In this document: piece after piece, positions 35,804-43,782 of the stretch
Numbering within the stretch: the stretch's first letter is position 1
Layout of the letters: each line of letters starts with the position of its first letter
Source: Desulfobulbaceae bacterium UBA2273
Lineage (GTDB): Bacteria > Desulfobacterota > Desulfobulbia > Desulfobulbales > Desulfurivibrionaceae
DNA: 64,000 bases
Assembly: GCA_002347095.1 (NCBI GenBank)
Contig: DDWZ01000019.1
Location: forward strand, 62,001-126,000
Direction: 5' to 3'
Notes under the pieces: model-generated
The model's input: the letters and a program-made list of their open reading frames with translations, nothing else
What the model was told of the DNA's origin: nothing
Database searches by the model: none
Program-made: the position numbers and the translations under genes

Positions 35804-36295
35804 ATGAAAAAAAGAATTCTGTTGGCATCCGTATTGGCTTCTTTTCTTGCCGCCTCCGCTGTTTCCGCCCAAACCGGGCATGAGGGCGCGCATGGCCAGG
35901 CGCCGGCGGCGGAGCACGATGCAGCTCCCGCCGCGGCGGCAGCCCCCATGGCTTCGGGCATGATGGGTGGCACAATGGGCCAGGGCATGATGCATGGCAA
36001 GATGGGCGGCCAGGGCGGGATGATGGGCAACAAGGGCATGTGCGGGATGATGGGCTCCGGCATGGGATCCGGCATGATGGCCCCAGGCATGGGCAGCCTG
36101 AGCCCGGAGGCGCAGCAGAAGTTTTTGGATGCAACCAAGGAGCTGCGGAAGAAGCTCCACGACAAGCAGTTTGAGTATGGCGAGGCGGCCCGCAATGCCA
36201 AAGCGGACAAAAAGGATCTCTTGAAAAAACGCAAGGATATCTGGGAGTTGCAGCAGAAGATCCACGGCAAGGCGTGGGATTTCATGACCGAGTAA
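35804..36295 (+). CDS. Met/Gly-rich periplasmic protein, ZraP/Spy-like
   Basis: 163 residues from MKKRILLASVLASFLAASAVSAQ, a clear signal peptide, with AGGAGGG ahead of the start. An alanine-rich histidine-containing linker is followed by a run of methionine and glycine (about residues 48-100, many GMMG repeats) and a helical end SPEAQQKFLDATKELRKKLH. The helical part resembles ZraP/CpxP/Spy periplasmic chaperones. The Met-rich part suggests binding of copper or another soft metal. The gene stands alone, so the metal is a guess. Confidence 0.7.
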   Translation: MKKRILLASVLASFLAASAVSAQTGHEGAHGQAPAAEHDAAPAAAAAPMASGMMGGTMGQGMMHGKMGGQGGMMGNKGMCGMMGSGMGSGMMAPGMGSLSPEAQQKFLDATKELRKKLHDKQFEYGEAARNAKADKKDLLKKRKDIWELQQKIHGKAWDFMTE

Positions 36296-36306
36296 GTGCG
36301 GCTCAG

Positions 36307-36335
36307 GGTAAGGCGGGTTGTTTGCCCGCCTTACC
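36307..36335. terminator. Shared hairpin between convergent genes
   Basis: GGTAAGGCGGG pairs with CCCGCCTTACC around a TTGTTTG loop. The stem includes the stop codon of the HIT gene and lies 11 bases after the Met-rich gene. Confidence 0.75.
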
Positions 36336-36819
36336 TGTTTTCGAACTCCGGCAGCAGCCGCGCGAAGGTCTTCTCGATATGCTCCGGAATGGTGCGGACC
36401 TCGGCCAGCACGGTCATGTAGTTGTGGTCCCCATGCCAGCGGGGAACGATGTGCCAGTGCAGGTGGCTGGCGATCCCCGCCCCCGCCACCTCGCCCAGGT
36501 TCAGGCCGATATTGAAGCCGTCCGCCTGGAGATGGCGGCGCAGGATGGCGGTGCAGCGGGTCAGCATGGCTCCGATGGCTCCATTTTCCTCTTCGCTGAG
36601 ATCGCCGAGATCCGCGAGATGCCGGGCCGGCGCCACCAACAGATGGCCGTTGGCATAGGGGAAACGGTTCATCAGCACCACCAGGGCTCCGTTGCGGTGC
36701 AAAATCAGATCCTGGGCCGAATGGGTCTGTTCCGGCGCCGCACAGAAGATGCAGCCCGAATCCCTGCCTCTCTTGCCTTCGATGTATTCCATCCGCCAGG
36801 GCGTCCAGAGGGTTTTCAT
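36331..36819 (-). CDS. HIT-domain hydrolase/phosphorylase
   Basis: 162 residues. Zinc-type cysteines CIFC lie near the N-terminus. The histidine triad reads SHLHWHIVPRW, after NIGLNLGEVAGAGI. The form matches Ap4A phosphorylase-like HIT proteins that start MKTLWTPWRMEYI, acting on dinucleoside polyphosphates or nucleotidyl conjugates. Its start overlaps the phosphoesterase stop as ATGA; it is the last gene of a six-gene minus-strand chain. Confidence 0.9.
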   Translation of the reverse strand: MKTLWTPWRMEYIEGKRGRDSGCIFCAAPEQTHSAQDLILHRNGALVVLMNRFPYANGHLLVAPARHLADLGDLSEEENGAIGAMLTRCTAILRRHLQADGFNIGLNLGEVAGAGIASHLHWHIVPRWHGDHNYMTVLAEVRTIPEHIEKTFARLLPEFENR

Positions 36820-37331
36820 AGCTTTGCCTGAATCTGATAGATTTGCGCCTGCAGTGTTTCCCCGACTTCAAGGATGGCAAAGGTGCCGCCTGCCCCGGAA
36901 TATCCCGTGCCGGTGAAACTGCCGGGGTTGATGTAGAGAACCCCGCCGAGACGATGGCAGACCGGCCGGTGGGTGTGGCCGTAAACAATGCAGTCCGCCT
37001 CCGGAAAGATCTCGCTGAGGCGGGACTCAAAATCATAGGTGTTGCCAAACCGGTGGATCAGGCCGATGGTGAAGCCGCCCACCCTGATCTCCTTGTGGGT
37101 GGGCAGATGTTGGCAGGAGAGGGCGGAGCACATATTGCCGTGCACGGCATGCACCTCCTTGCCGGAAAATACCGTGAGGATCGCCGGATCGGTGAGGTCT
37201 CCGGCATGGAGAATCATGTCCGCGTCGTGGAAGCAGGCGTCCGCGATTTTTTTGAAGGTCTCGGTGGGTTGGGAAAGATGCGTGTCGGAAAGGATGCCGA
37301 TTGTTACAGGAGTCATTATTCTGCCCGCCAT
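36816..37331 (-). CDS. YfcE/MJ0936-type metallophosphoesterase
   Basis: 171 residues with the metal-binding blocks GILSDTHLS, ILHAGDLTD, VHGNMCS and VYGHTHRP, then INPGSF. Such enzymes hydrolyse phosphodiesters; the natural substrate is generally unknown. The start ATG shares a base with the stop of the DUF167 gene (TAATG), which supports this start over the internal ATG five codons later. Confidence 0.9.
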   Translation of the reverse strand: MAGRIMTPVTIGILSDTHLSQPTETFKKIADACFHDADMILHAGDLTDPAILTVFSGKEVHAVHGNMCSALSCQHLPTHKEIRVGGFTIGLIHRFGNTYDFESRLSEIFPEADCIVYGHTHRPVCHRLGGVLYINPGSFTGTGYSGAGGTFAILEVGETLQAQIYQIQAKL

Positions 37332-37636
37332 TATGGATTCAGGAGGGGTTGCAACACGGCCTCGGCCTGGTCGGCCGAGATTCCGGCGAGGATAATCCGT
37401 TTGTCGCGGCTGGTTTCGCCGCTGGCAATGGTGACGGCTGCCTTGGGGATCTTGAAGAGCTTGGCAAAAAACCCGATGACCGCCGCGTTTGCCTTGCCAT
37501 CCACCGGCGGGGAGGTGATGCAGAGCTTGAGCGCATCGCCGTGGAGCCCGGCGACGCGGGTGCGGGAGGCCTTGGGCTGCACATGGATGGAGAGGCTGAC
37601 CGAGGCGCTGTCAGCCTGTTCCCGCAGGTAGGTCAT
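37331..37636 (-). CDS. DUF167 / YggU family protein
   Basis: 101 residues with the family core VQPKASRTRVAGLHGDALKL and PPVDGKANAAVIGFFAKL. The function is unknown; the fold is small and alpha/beta. Overlaps the divIVA-like stop by 4 bases and is the third of three genes (YggT, DivIVA, DUF167) that commonly travel together. Confidence 0.9.
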   Translation of the reverse strand: MTYLREQADSASVSLSIHVQPKASRTRVAGLHGDALKLCITSPPVDGKANAAVIGFFAKLFKIPKAAVTIASGETSRDKRIILAGISADQAEAVLQPLLNP

Positions 37637-38535
37637 AGGGGCGATTCATCGGGGTTGAAGTCATTCGCTTTTTTCTTGGCCTCCGCCAGGTTTCCGGCGA
37701 AGGATACGGCAGGCTCATTGCTCTCCAGGGGATCTTCAAGGCTGAAGGACATGTCGCCGTCAAGGTCCGGGAGAATGGAATCCGGAACCTCGTCGTCCTC
37801 ATCCATGACCAGGATATCTTTGTGCGCCGAGAATGACGAGGCCAGGGCAATGTCCTGGGGGGAATAGTCGTCTTCGCTGCTTACGGCCATGGCGCCCATG
37901 CCGTTCTCGGGGATGTCGATCTTGACGTAGAGGTCGCTGAGGTCTGCCTCTTCGGAGGCACCAAGGCCGCTGCCCTGGCGCCGGCTCTCGGTCTGTATCC
38001 CGGCTGCGGCGCGGCCGCCATAGCTGGCGGTGCGTTGGGGCTCCGGCCTGCGGGATGGGGAGCTGAAATGTTCCATCGCCCGTCCGCTGTCGACGGGTTC
38101 TGTCTCCAGCATGTGCAGGTAGGATTGCAACTGCTGGCGGAGCTCCTGTCTGGCCTGTTCCCTCAGCGATTTCAGATCCTCGATTTTTCTTTTCAGTTCG
38201 CCAATCTCGAGATTGGCGTCTTCCCTGCGCAGCCGCGCTTCTTCCTGGGCTTCGGCCACGATGGCCTCCGCCTCTTCCCTGCTTTTTTCCTTCATGCCGT
38301 CGGCGACATTCTGGGCGGCGATGATGGCGGACTGGAAGGATTTCTGCTGATTCTGGTAGGTGGCCAGATCCTTTTCCATGGTTTCCAGCCGACCCTTGAG
38401 CTTCTGGTTCTCTTCGGAAACCGCCTGGAAAGCCGCGGCTATTTTTTCCAGAAAATCGTCCACCTCTTCCACATCAAAACCGCGAAAGCGAACATGGAAC
38501 TGCTGGGATTGGATGTCTTGCGCTGTGAGTATCAT
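37633..38535 (-). CDS. DivIVA-domain protein
   Basis: 300 residues. The N-terminal DivIVA lipid-binding motif reads ILTAQDIQSQQFHVRFRGFD, then EEVDDFLEKIA. A long coiled coil spans about residues 30-150. The C-terminal half is acidic and low-complexity. DivIVA proteins mark curved or polar membranes and recruit cell-division or polarity partners. Its neighbours YggT and a FlhG/MinD-like ATPase fit a role in polar organisation. Confidence 0.88.
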   Translation of the reverse strand: MILTAQDIQSQQFHVRFRGFDVEEVDDFLEKIAAAFQAVSEENQKLKGRLETMEKDLATYQNQQKSFQSAIIAAQNVADGMKEKSREEAEAIVAEAQEEARLRREDANLEIGELKRKIEDLKSLREQARQELRQQLQSYLHMLETEPVDSGRAMEHFSSPSRRPEPQRTASYGGRAAAGIQTESRRQGSGLGASEEADLSDLYVKIDIPENGMGAMAVSSEDDYSPQDIALASSFSAHKDILVMDEDDEVPDSILPDLDGDMSFSLEDPLESNEPAVSFAGNLAEAKKKANDFNPDESPL

Positions 38536-38572
38536 GCCTCGGCTCCTTGTGTGTGCCTCAAAACTTCATGGT

Positions 38573-38872
38573 TTATCCCATGCTCCTCGCCAGGTGCTGC
38601 AAGGTGGGGACCAGAAAGCTCCGCAAAAAAATCAGGGCAAGAATAAGCAGCATGGGGGAAAGATCCAGGCCGCCGCCGAAAATCGGCACTATCCTTCGGA
38701 TGCGGGAGAGGGCCGGTTCGGTGATCTCATGCAGAAAACGGACGATGGGGTTGTAAGGATCGGCGTTCACCCAGGAAATGATGGCCCGGCCGATGATGAC
38801 CCACATGTAGGCGCTCAGGGCAAAGTCCACCAGGGTGGCCAGGGCGCTTAAAAAATTGCCGACGACAAACAT
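38573..38872 (-). CDS. YggT-family membrane protein
   Basis: 99 residues, with two hydrophobic regions. The family hallmark is SWVNADPYNPIVRFLHEITE, then PALSRIRRIVPI. Members are linked to cell envelope and osmotic functions or cell division. Located between the FlhG-like and DivIVA genes. Confidence 0.9.
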   Translation of the reverse strand: MFVVGNFLSALATLVDFALSAYMWVIIGRAIISWVNADPYNPIVRFLHEITEPALSRIRRIVPIFGGGLDLSPMLLILALIFLRSFLVPTLQHLARSMG

Positions 38873-38938
38873 AACAAACCTCTATTGGTGAAAAAAAATA
38901 TGCAACCGGGTTGCGCTGTCGCGCAAAAACCGGCCAGG

Positions 38939-39697
38939 TTACAGATTGATAATGCGCTCCGCCACGGCGACGATCTCCAGGCTGGCCTTGCTGTCCGGCG
39001 CCCCCAGCAAAAAAGGCTTCTGCTGGCGGATGGCCATGGAGACGCTTTTATCTTGCGGCATGGAGCCAAGGGCCAGGGGGGTGATCTTCAGGAAGCGTTC
39101 AAGAACCATGCGCATGTTGGCGAAGACATCCTGGCCTTCTTTTTTGGATTGTACACTGTTTATCAGCAGGTGAAAGCGCTTTCTGTCGTGGCGGGAATGG
39201 AGCACCTTGATCAGGGCGTAGGCATCGGTGAGCGAGGTCGGGTCCGGGGTGAGGATAACGATATTCTCCTGGCTCCAGGTGTTGAACCAGAGCACCGAGT
39301 CGCCGATTCCGGCGGCGGTGTCGATCAAGACATAATCGAAGCGGTCGATGATCTCTTCCAGGCTGGAGGTGAGGAAGGCCTGTTCTTCGTAGGAGAGGTT
39401 GGCCATCTCCGGCACGCCCGAACTGGCGGGCAAGACCTGAAACTTCGGGTTGATCTCCACCAGGGAGCTTGCCAGGTCGCGCCCCTCTTCAATGGTTTCC
39501 CGGATGGTGTGCCGGACGTTGAGCCCCAGCACCACATCGACGTTGGCCAGCCCCAGGTCGCCGTCGATGAGCAGGACGGATTTGCCTTGCTGGGAAAGAG
39601 CGGTGGCCACATTCACCGAAAAGGAGGTCTTGCCGACCCCGCCTTTGCCGCTGCTGATACAGATGATTTTCGGAGAGCGCTTGGTTTTCGCGGTCAT
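38939..39697 (-). CDS. FlhG/MinD-family ATPase
   Basis: 252 residues. Deviant Walker A SSGKGGVGKTSFSVN, switch LLIDGDLGLANVDVVLG and Walker B FDYVLIDTAAGIGDSV are present. The LGLANVDVLLG wording is typical of FlhG/YlxH and of ParA-like MinD relatives. No C-terminal amphipathic membrane helix is obvious. Probably sets the number or place of a polar structure; flagellar genes are not visible here. Confidence 0.85.
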   Translation of the reverse strand: MTAKTKRSPKIICISSGKGGVGKTSFSVNVATALSQQGKSVLLIDGDLGLANVDVVLGLNVRHTIRETIEEGRDLASSLVEINPKFQVLPASSGVPEMANLSYEEQAFLTSSLEEIIDRFDYVLIDTAAGIGDSVLWFNTWSQENIVILTPDPTSLTDAYALIKVLHSRHDRKRFHLLINSVQSKKEGQDVFANMRMVLERFLKITPLALGSMPQDKSVSMAIRQQKPFLLGAPDSKASLEIVAVAERIINL

Positions 39698-39787
39698 GGA
39701 CGATTTTCCTCTGCAAAAAGCTGTAAAAGTGACGGATATCTCAATGGGACATCCGTTAAAGAGTATTTTTCAACATTTTGGAAACAC

Positions 39788-39864
39788 CCTTCGACAGGCT
39801 CAGGGCGAACGGTAGTCATCGTAAGTCCATTTCTTTTTTCCGTTCTTGGTGAGCCTGTCGAACC
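39788..39864. repeat. Diverged copy of the GACAGGCTCA palindromic element
   Basis: CCTTCGACAGGCTCAGGGCG (39788) and GGTGAGCCTGTCGAACC (39848-39864) form the arms. It belongs to the same family as 3713-3805 but the arms are no longer perfect. Lies between the degenerate GGDEF gene and the FlhG-like gene. Confidence 0.8.
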
Positions 39865-39893
39865 ACAAACAAGATTATCGCAAGCGCCTAAAA

Positions 39894-40640
39894 TTATGCC
39901 GCCATCCCCGCTGCCCGTGAACTCATGCGCGGTTGCATCCACAACTGGGCGCGTTCCTCCACGGTCACTTGGCAGGAATCCTCGGCCCGGGCAGCAGCAC
40001 TTTGGCAGATGGCGTCGTTGCCCATCTTGGCGGCCCGGGCCAGCTCGGCTTCGGCCAGAGCCAAAAATTGATCCGGGGGGATGGTCTCATAGGCATGGCA
40101 CACGGCAATGCCCAAGGCCAGGCTCGTGCCTTTACTGGAAGCAGCAGTGCGCAGAATAGTTCGAATCTCTTCCGCCCGTTTTCTTGCCTTGCCCACCGAG
40201 GCGCCGGGCATGATCAGAGCCAGGCCGGTTTTTTGAAAGCCGGAGAGCAGATCCCCCGGATGCAGGCAGGGAGCCAGCGCTGCCGCAGCCTGGCCGACCA
40301 GGCTGGCACCCCCGGAAGGGGCGATCAGGAGGAGGGCGCAGGGCAATCTGGTCTGCTGGACCTGGGCCAGTTCCATGGCCAGTTGCCGGCGGAGCCAGGC
40401 AAGGTCCGGAAGTTTTCCCTCGGGTTGACCGAGCGAAGCCGCCCGGGGCTGGTCCGGAAAACGGAGTCCGGCCAACAGGGAAGCCACCTCGGGAGCGGGA
40501 ATGGTGTCGTCGATGAGCAGCAACCCCAGGGGGGCAGCCCCTGTGTCGGTAAGCTTGATGGCGCGGACCGGGTGGTGGCGGGCCTGTTCCTCCAGGCTGC
40601 GGTACAGTTGCGCGGTATCCGATGGCGTTTTCCGGCTCAT
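39894..40640 (-). CDS. Degenerate GGDEF-like domain protein
   Basis: 248 residues. From about residue 80 it follows the GGDEF fold: LRRQLAMELAQVQQTRLPCA, GDLLSGFQKTGLALIMPGAS where the GGDEF loop should be, KARKRAEEIRTIL, then LALGIAVCHAYETIPPDQFL and AELARAAKMGNDAI. The catalytic GG(D/E)EF signature is missing, so it should not make cyclic di-GMP. It could bind a nucleotide or a partner. The start overlaps the metG stop by 4 bases. Confidence 0.65.
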   Translation of the reverse strand: MSRKTPSDTAQLYRSLEEQARHHPVRAIKLTDTGAAPLGLLLIDDTIPAPEVASLLAGLRFPDQPRAASLGQPEGKLPDLAWLRRQLAMELAQVQQTRLPCALLLIAPSGGASLVGQAAAALAPCLHPGDLLSGFQKTGLALIMPGASVGKARKRAEEIRTILRTAASSKGTSLALGIAVCHAYETIPPDQFLALAEAELARAAKMGNDAICQSAAARAEDSCQVTVEERAQLWMQPRMSSRAAGMAA

Positions 40641-42574
40641 GCCACCCTGCTGCCCGGAGCGACCGGGCCGGAAAGGGCGGACAGCACCAACTGATCGCCT
40701 TCCTTGGCGGCCAGAACCATGCCGTGGGAGGCCACGCCCATCAATTTGGCGGGTTTGAGGTTGGCGACAATGATAACCTGCCTGCCCACCAGCTCTTCCG
40801 GCTGGTAATGCTGGGCAATGCCCGCCACAATGGTGCGCTCCTCCGGCGCCTTGACCGTCAGCTTGAGGAGACGGTCGGATTTGGGAATCTTTTCGGCTGC
40901 GATGATCTCCGCCACCCGCAGTTCCAGCTTCTGGAAGGCGTCGAAGGTGACAAGCCCCTCGGCTTCGGGCGCGATTTCGGGAGCGGATGCTTTGGCTGCG
41001 GCTGGTTCTTTCATGGCTTTTGCCTTCGGCGGTTGAGATTTTTCTTTTTCTTCCCGTTGCAGCCGGGGGAAAAGCTGCGGACCAGGGGTGATGGGTGCGC
41101 CCGGCACGAGTCTCCCCCAGACCCCACAGTCGGTGAGATTGGTTTCACCTGCTACACCCAGGGCTTCGGCCATCTTGGCCGCGGTTTCCGGCATGATGGG
41201 GTGCAGGGTCAGGGTGATGAGCCTCAGGGTCTCCAGCAGGGTGTAGAGCACCGTGCCCAACCGGTCAGCCTGTTGCGGGTCCTTGGCCAGCTCCCAGGGC
41301 TGGGTGGTGACGATGTATTTGTTGGCCCGGCTGATCACCTCCCACACCGCAGCCAGTGCCCGATGGAAGGCGAAATGGTCCAGGTGCTCGCGGTAGTGGG
41401 TCAGCATGGCCAGGGTGGCCTCGGCCAGCTCTTGGTCCTGGTCCGATGGGGTACCCGGCTGGGGCACCGTGCTGGCCGCGAAATTTTTCACCATGGTCAG
41501 CGAGCGGGAAAAGAGGTTGCCCAGGTCGTTGGTCAGGTCGGAGTTGTGCCGCGCCACCATGGCTTCGTGCGAAAAGCCGGCGTCCAGGCCGAAGGACATC
41601 TCGCGGAGCAGGAAATAGCGCACCGAATCCGCGCCGAACTCCGCCACCAGCTCGCCGGGCCGCACCACATTGCCCAGGCTCTTGGACATCTTGGTCTCGT
41701 TCATGTTCCAGTAGCCGTGGACATGCAGTTTTTTGTACGGCTCAAGCCCCATGGCTTTCAGCATGGTGGGCCAGTAGATGGCGTGGGGCTTGAGGATATC
41801 CTTGGCGATGACATGCTCGGCCGCGGGCCAGTAGCGGGCAAAATCCGGGCCTGCCGGGTAGCCCAGGCCGGAGAGGTAGTTGATCAGGGCGTCGAACCAG
41901 ACATAGGTGACAAAGCGGCTGTCAAAGGGCAGCGGGATGCCCCAGGTGAGCCGGGTGGTGGGCCGGGAGATGCAGAGATCCTCCAGGGGCTCCTTAAGGA
42001 ATGAGAGCACCTCGTTGCGGTAGCGCTCCGGAGTGATGAATTCCGGGTTTTTGCTGATATGGTCGATGAGCCACTCCTGGTACTTGCTCATCCGGAAAAA
42101 ATAATTCTGCTCGCTGATCCGCTCCGGTTCGGTGAGATGATCCGGGCACTTGCCGTTTACCAGCTCCTTTTCGGTGAGGAACTGCTCGCACCCCTTGCAG
42201 TAGAGGCCGGTGTACTCGCTGAAATAGATGTCGCCCCGGTCGTAGACCTGCTGGAGAATATCCTGCACCACCGCCATGTGCGCCGGGTCGGTGGTGCGGA
42301 CAAAGGTGTCCGGCACGATGGACAGAGGCGGCCAGGCCGCCCTGAACATGGCGCTGATCTTGTCCACGTACTCCTTGACGGAAACCTCGGCATCCGCCGC
42401 GGCATGGACGATCTTGTCGCCGTGTTCGTCGGTGCCGGTCTGGAAGCGGACATCCTTGCCCAGCAGCCGCTGATACCGGCAGACGGCGTCAGCCACCACG
42501 GTGGAATAGGCATGGCCCAAGTGGGGCTGGGCATTGACGTAAAAGATCGGGGTGGTGAGGTAATAGGCGTTCAT
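40637..42574 (-). CDS. metG: Methionyl-tRNA synthetase with C-terminal tRNA-binding domain
   Basis: 645 residues from MNAYYLTTPIFYVN. HIGH-type motif PHLGHAYS, zinc-knuckle-like YCKGCEQFL...GKCPDH, KMSKS in ETKMSKSLGN, and a C-terminal EMAP/Trbp111-like domain (FQKLELRVAEIIAAEKIPKS) behind a charged linker. It charges initiator and elongator tRNA-Met. The ATG overlaps the ricT stop (ATGA); longer upstream frames would run into ricT. Confidence 0.96.
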   Translation of the reverse strand: MNAYYLTTPIFYVNAQPHLGHAYSTVVADAVCRYQRLLGKDVRFQTGTDEHGDKIVHAAADAEVSVKEYVDKISAMFRAAWPPLSIVPDTFVRTTDPAHMAVVQDILQQVYDRGDIYFSEYTGLYCKGCEQFLTEKELVNGKCPDHLTEPERISEQNYFFRMSKYQEWLIDHISKNPEFITPERYRNEVLSFLKEPLEDLCISRPTTRLTWGIPLPFDSRFVTYVWFDALINYLSGLGYPAGPDFARYWPAAEHVIAKDILKPHAIYWPTMLKAMGLEPYKKLHVHGYWNMNETKMSKSLGNVVRPGELVAEFGADSVRYFLLREMSFGLDAGFSHEAMVARHNSDLTNDLGNLFSRSLTMVKNFAASTVPQPGTPSDQDQELAEATLAMLTHYREHLDHFAFHRALAAVWEVISRANKYIVTTQPWELAKDPQQADRLGTVLYTLLETLRLITLTLHPIMPETAAKMAEALGVAGETNLTDCGVWGRLVPGAPITPGPQLFPRLQREEKEKSQPPKAKAMKEPAAAKASAPEIAPEAEGLVTFDAFQKLELRVAEIIAAEKIPKSDRLLKLTVKAPEERTIVAGIAQHYQPEELVGRQVIIVANLKPAKLMGVASHGMVLAAKEGDQLVLSALSGPVAPGSRVA

Positions 42575-43560
42575 TGCTCTGGCGTTTCCGGGGCTTTGTG
42601 CTGTTTGGGTTTTTTTCTTCTGGGCGGGGCTTCCGCTTCCGGGGTTTGGGCACGGGGCTGGGGCTGGTTTAAGGCGGGTTGCGCCGTTTTGGCCTGGCCC
42701 CATTCCTCCTTGGTGAGCAGGATATTTCTCTCCTGACCCTCCAGCCAGGAGACCTCCAGGGTCTCCTCCAGAGCGTTGACCTTGATGATTTTGTAATTTT
42801 TCTCGCCGATGGTGATGATTTTGCCCGGTTTGGGCATTTTTTTCCGCATGGCGTGGTAGGTTTCGTACTCGTAGGTGAGGCAGCAGAGCAGCCGGTTGCA
42901 GATGCCGGAGATCTTGGCCGGATTGAGCGGCAGACCCTGTTCCTTGGCCATCTTGATGGAAACCGGGGCAAAGTTCTTGAGGTACGACGAGCAGCAGAGC
43001 TCCCTGCCGCAGCAGCCCAACCCCCCGATCATCTTGGTTTCGTGGCGGACTCCGACCTGGCGGATCTCCACCCGGGTGCGGAACTCCTGAACCAGATCCT
43101 TGACCAGCTCGCGAAAGTCAACCCTGGTGTCGGCGGTGAAGAAGAAGATGATCTTGCTGCCGTTTAAAAAACGCTCCACCTTGATGAGCTTCATGGGCAA
43201 GCCATGGGTCCCGATGAAGCGGGTGCAGACCTCAAAGGCCTCCCGTTCGCGCTCAAGGAGGCGGACGAATTTCTCGGTTTCGTCCCTGGTTCCCCGCCGG
43301 ACGATCAGGTGGCTGCCCAACCCTTCCGGCGCGGTTCGGCCGGGGCAGGGCAAGGTCCGGGCCCGGACCGTGGCCGGCTCCAGCCCGTGTTCTGTCTGGA
43401 CCATGACCAGCTCACCCACCTTGAGGTTCTGGATGCGGGAGACGGCGGAGAAAAATTGGTCCCCTGGCCGAAAATGAATGGTGTAGCAGGTTTCCGGCGC
43501 ATTGTGCTGGTCTTCATGCACCAGCTCTTCAGCAGGAGGTGTTTCCGGTGTTTCGTTCAT
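42571..43560 (-). CDS. ricT: PSP1-domain protein RicT
   Basis: 329 residues. The PSP1 core has MIGGLGCCGRELCCSSYL and NRLLCCLTYEYETY cysteines that in RicT ligate iron-sulfur clusters. The C-terminal tail is proline and lysine rich. In Bacillus, RicT with RicA and RicF stimulates RNase Y maturation of mRNA; in this group the partners may differ. Sits between holB and metG, an arrangement found widely in bacteria. Confidence 0.9.
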   Translation of the reverse strand: MNETPETPPAEELVHEDQHNAPETCYTIHFRPGDQFFSAVSRIQNLKVGELVMVQTEHGLEPATVRARTLPCPGRTAPEGLGSHLIVRRGTRDETEKFVRLLEREREAFEVCTRFIGTHGLPMKLIKVERFLNGSKIIFFFTADTRVDFRELVKDLVQEFRTRVEIRQVGVRHETKMIGGLGCCGRELCCSSYLKNFAPVSIKMAKEQGLPLNPAKISGICNRLLCCLTYEYETYHAMRKKMPKPGKIITIGEKNYKIIKVNALEETLEVSWLEGQERNILLTKEEWGQAKTAQPALNQPQPRAQTPEAEAPPRRKKPKQHKAPETPEQ

Positions 43561-43596
43561 GTATCGCGCTCAAACAGCCAGTTGGCTGAAAAATTG

Positions 43597-43704
43597 AGTA
43601 ACTGCCCAGCAGCACCGCATCTGCTTTGTCATCGGTCGATTCGCATACTGGAGTATAGCGAATCAACCTCTTTCGCGCATCTGCGGCACTGCTGAACAGT
43701 TACT
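43597..43704. repeat. Long imperfect palindrome between holB and ricT
   Basis: The outer arms AGTAACTG...CAGCAG and CTGCTGAACAGTTACT pair; the next blocks CCGCATCTGC and GCGCATCTGCGG pair only in part. The centre GATTCGC (43638) and GCGAATC (43658) enclose ATACTGGAGTATA. The whole 108 bases fold back on themselves. The arm ends resemble the hairpin at 7722. It could be a mobile palindromic repeat or a structured leader of ricT-metG. Confidence 0.65.
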
Positions 43705-43782
43705 GGATAGTTCCCAAAATTGGTAGGGCTCATGGCCTGCAATCGTGGTTGGTCGACCATGTTAAGAAGGAGGATCATACCA

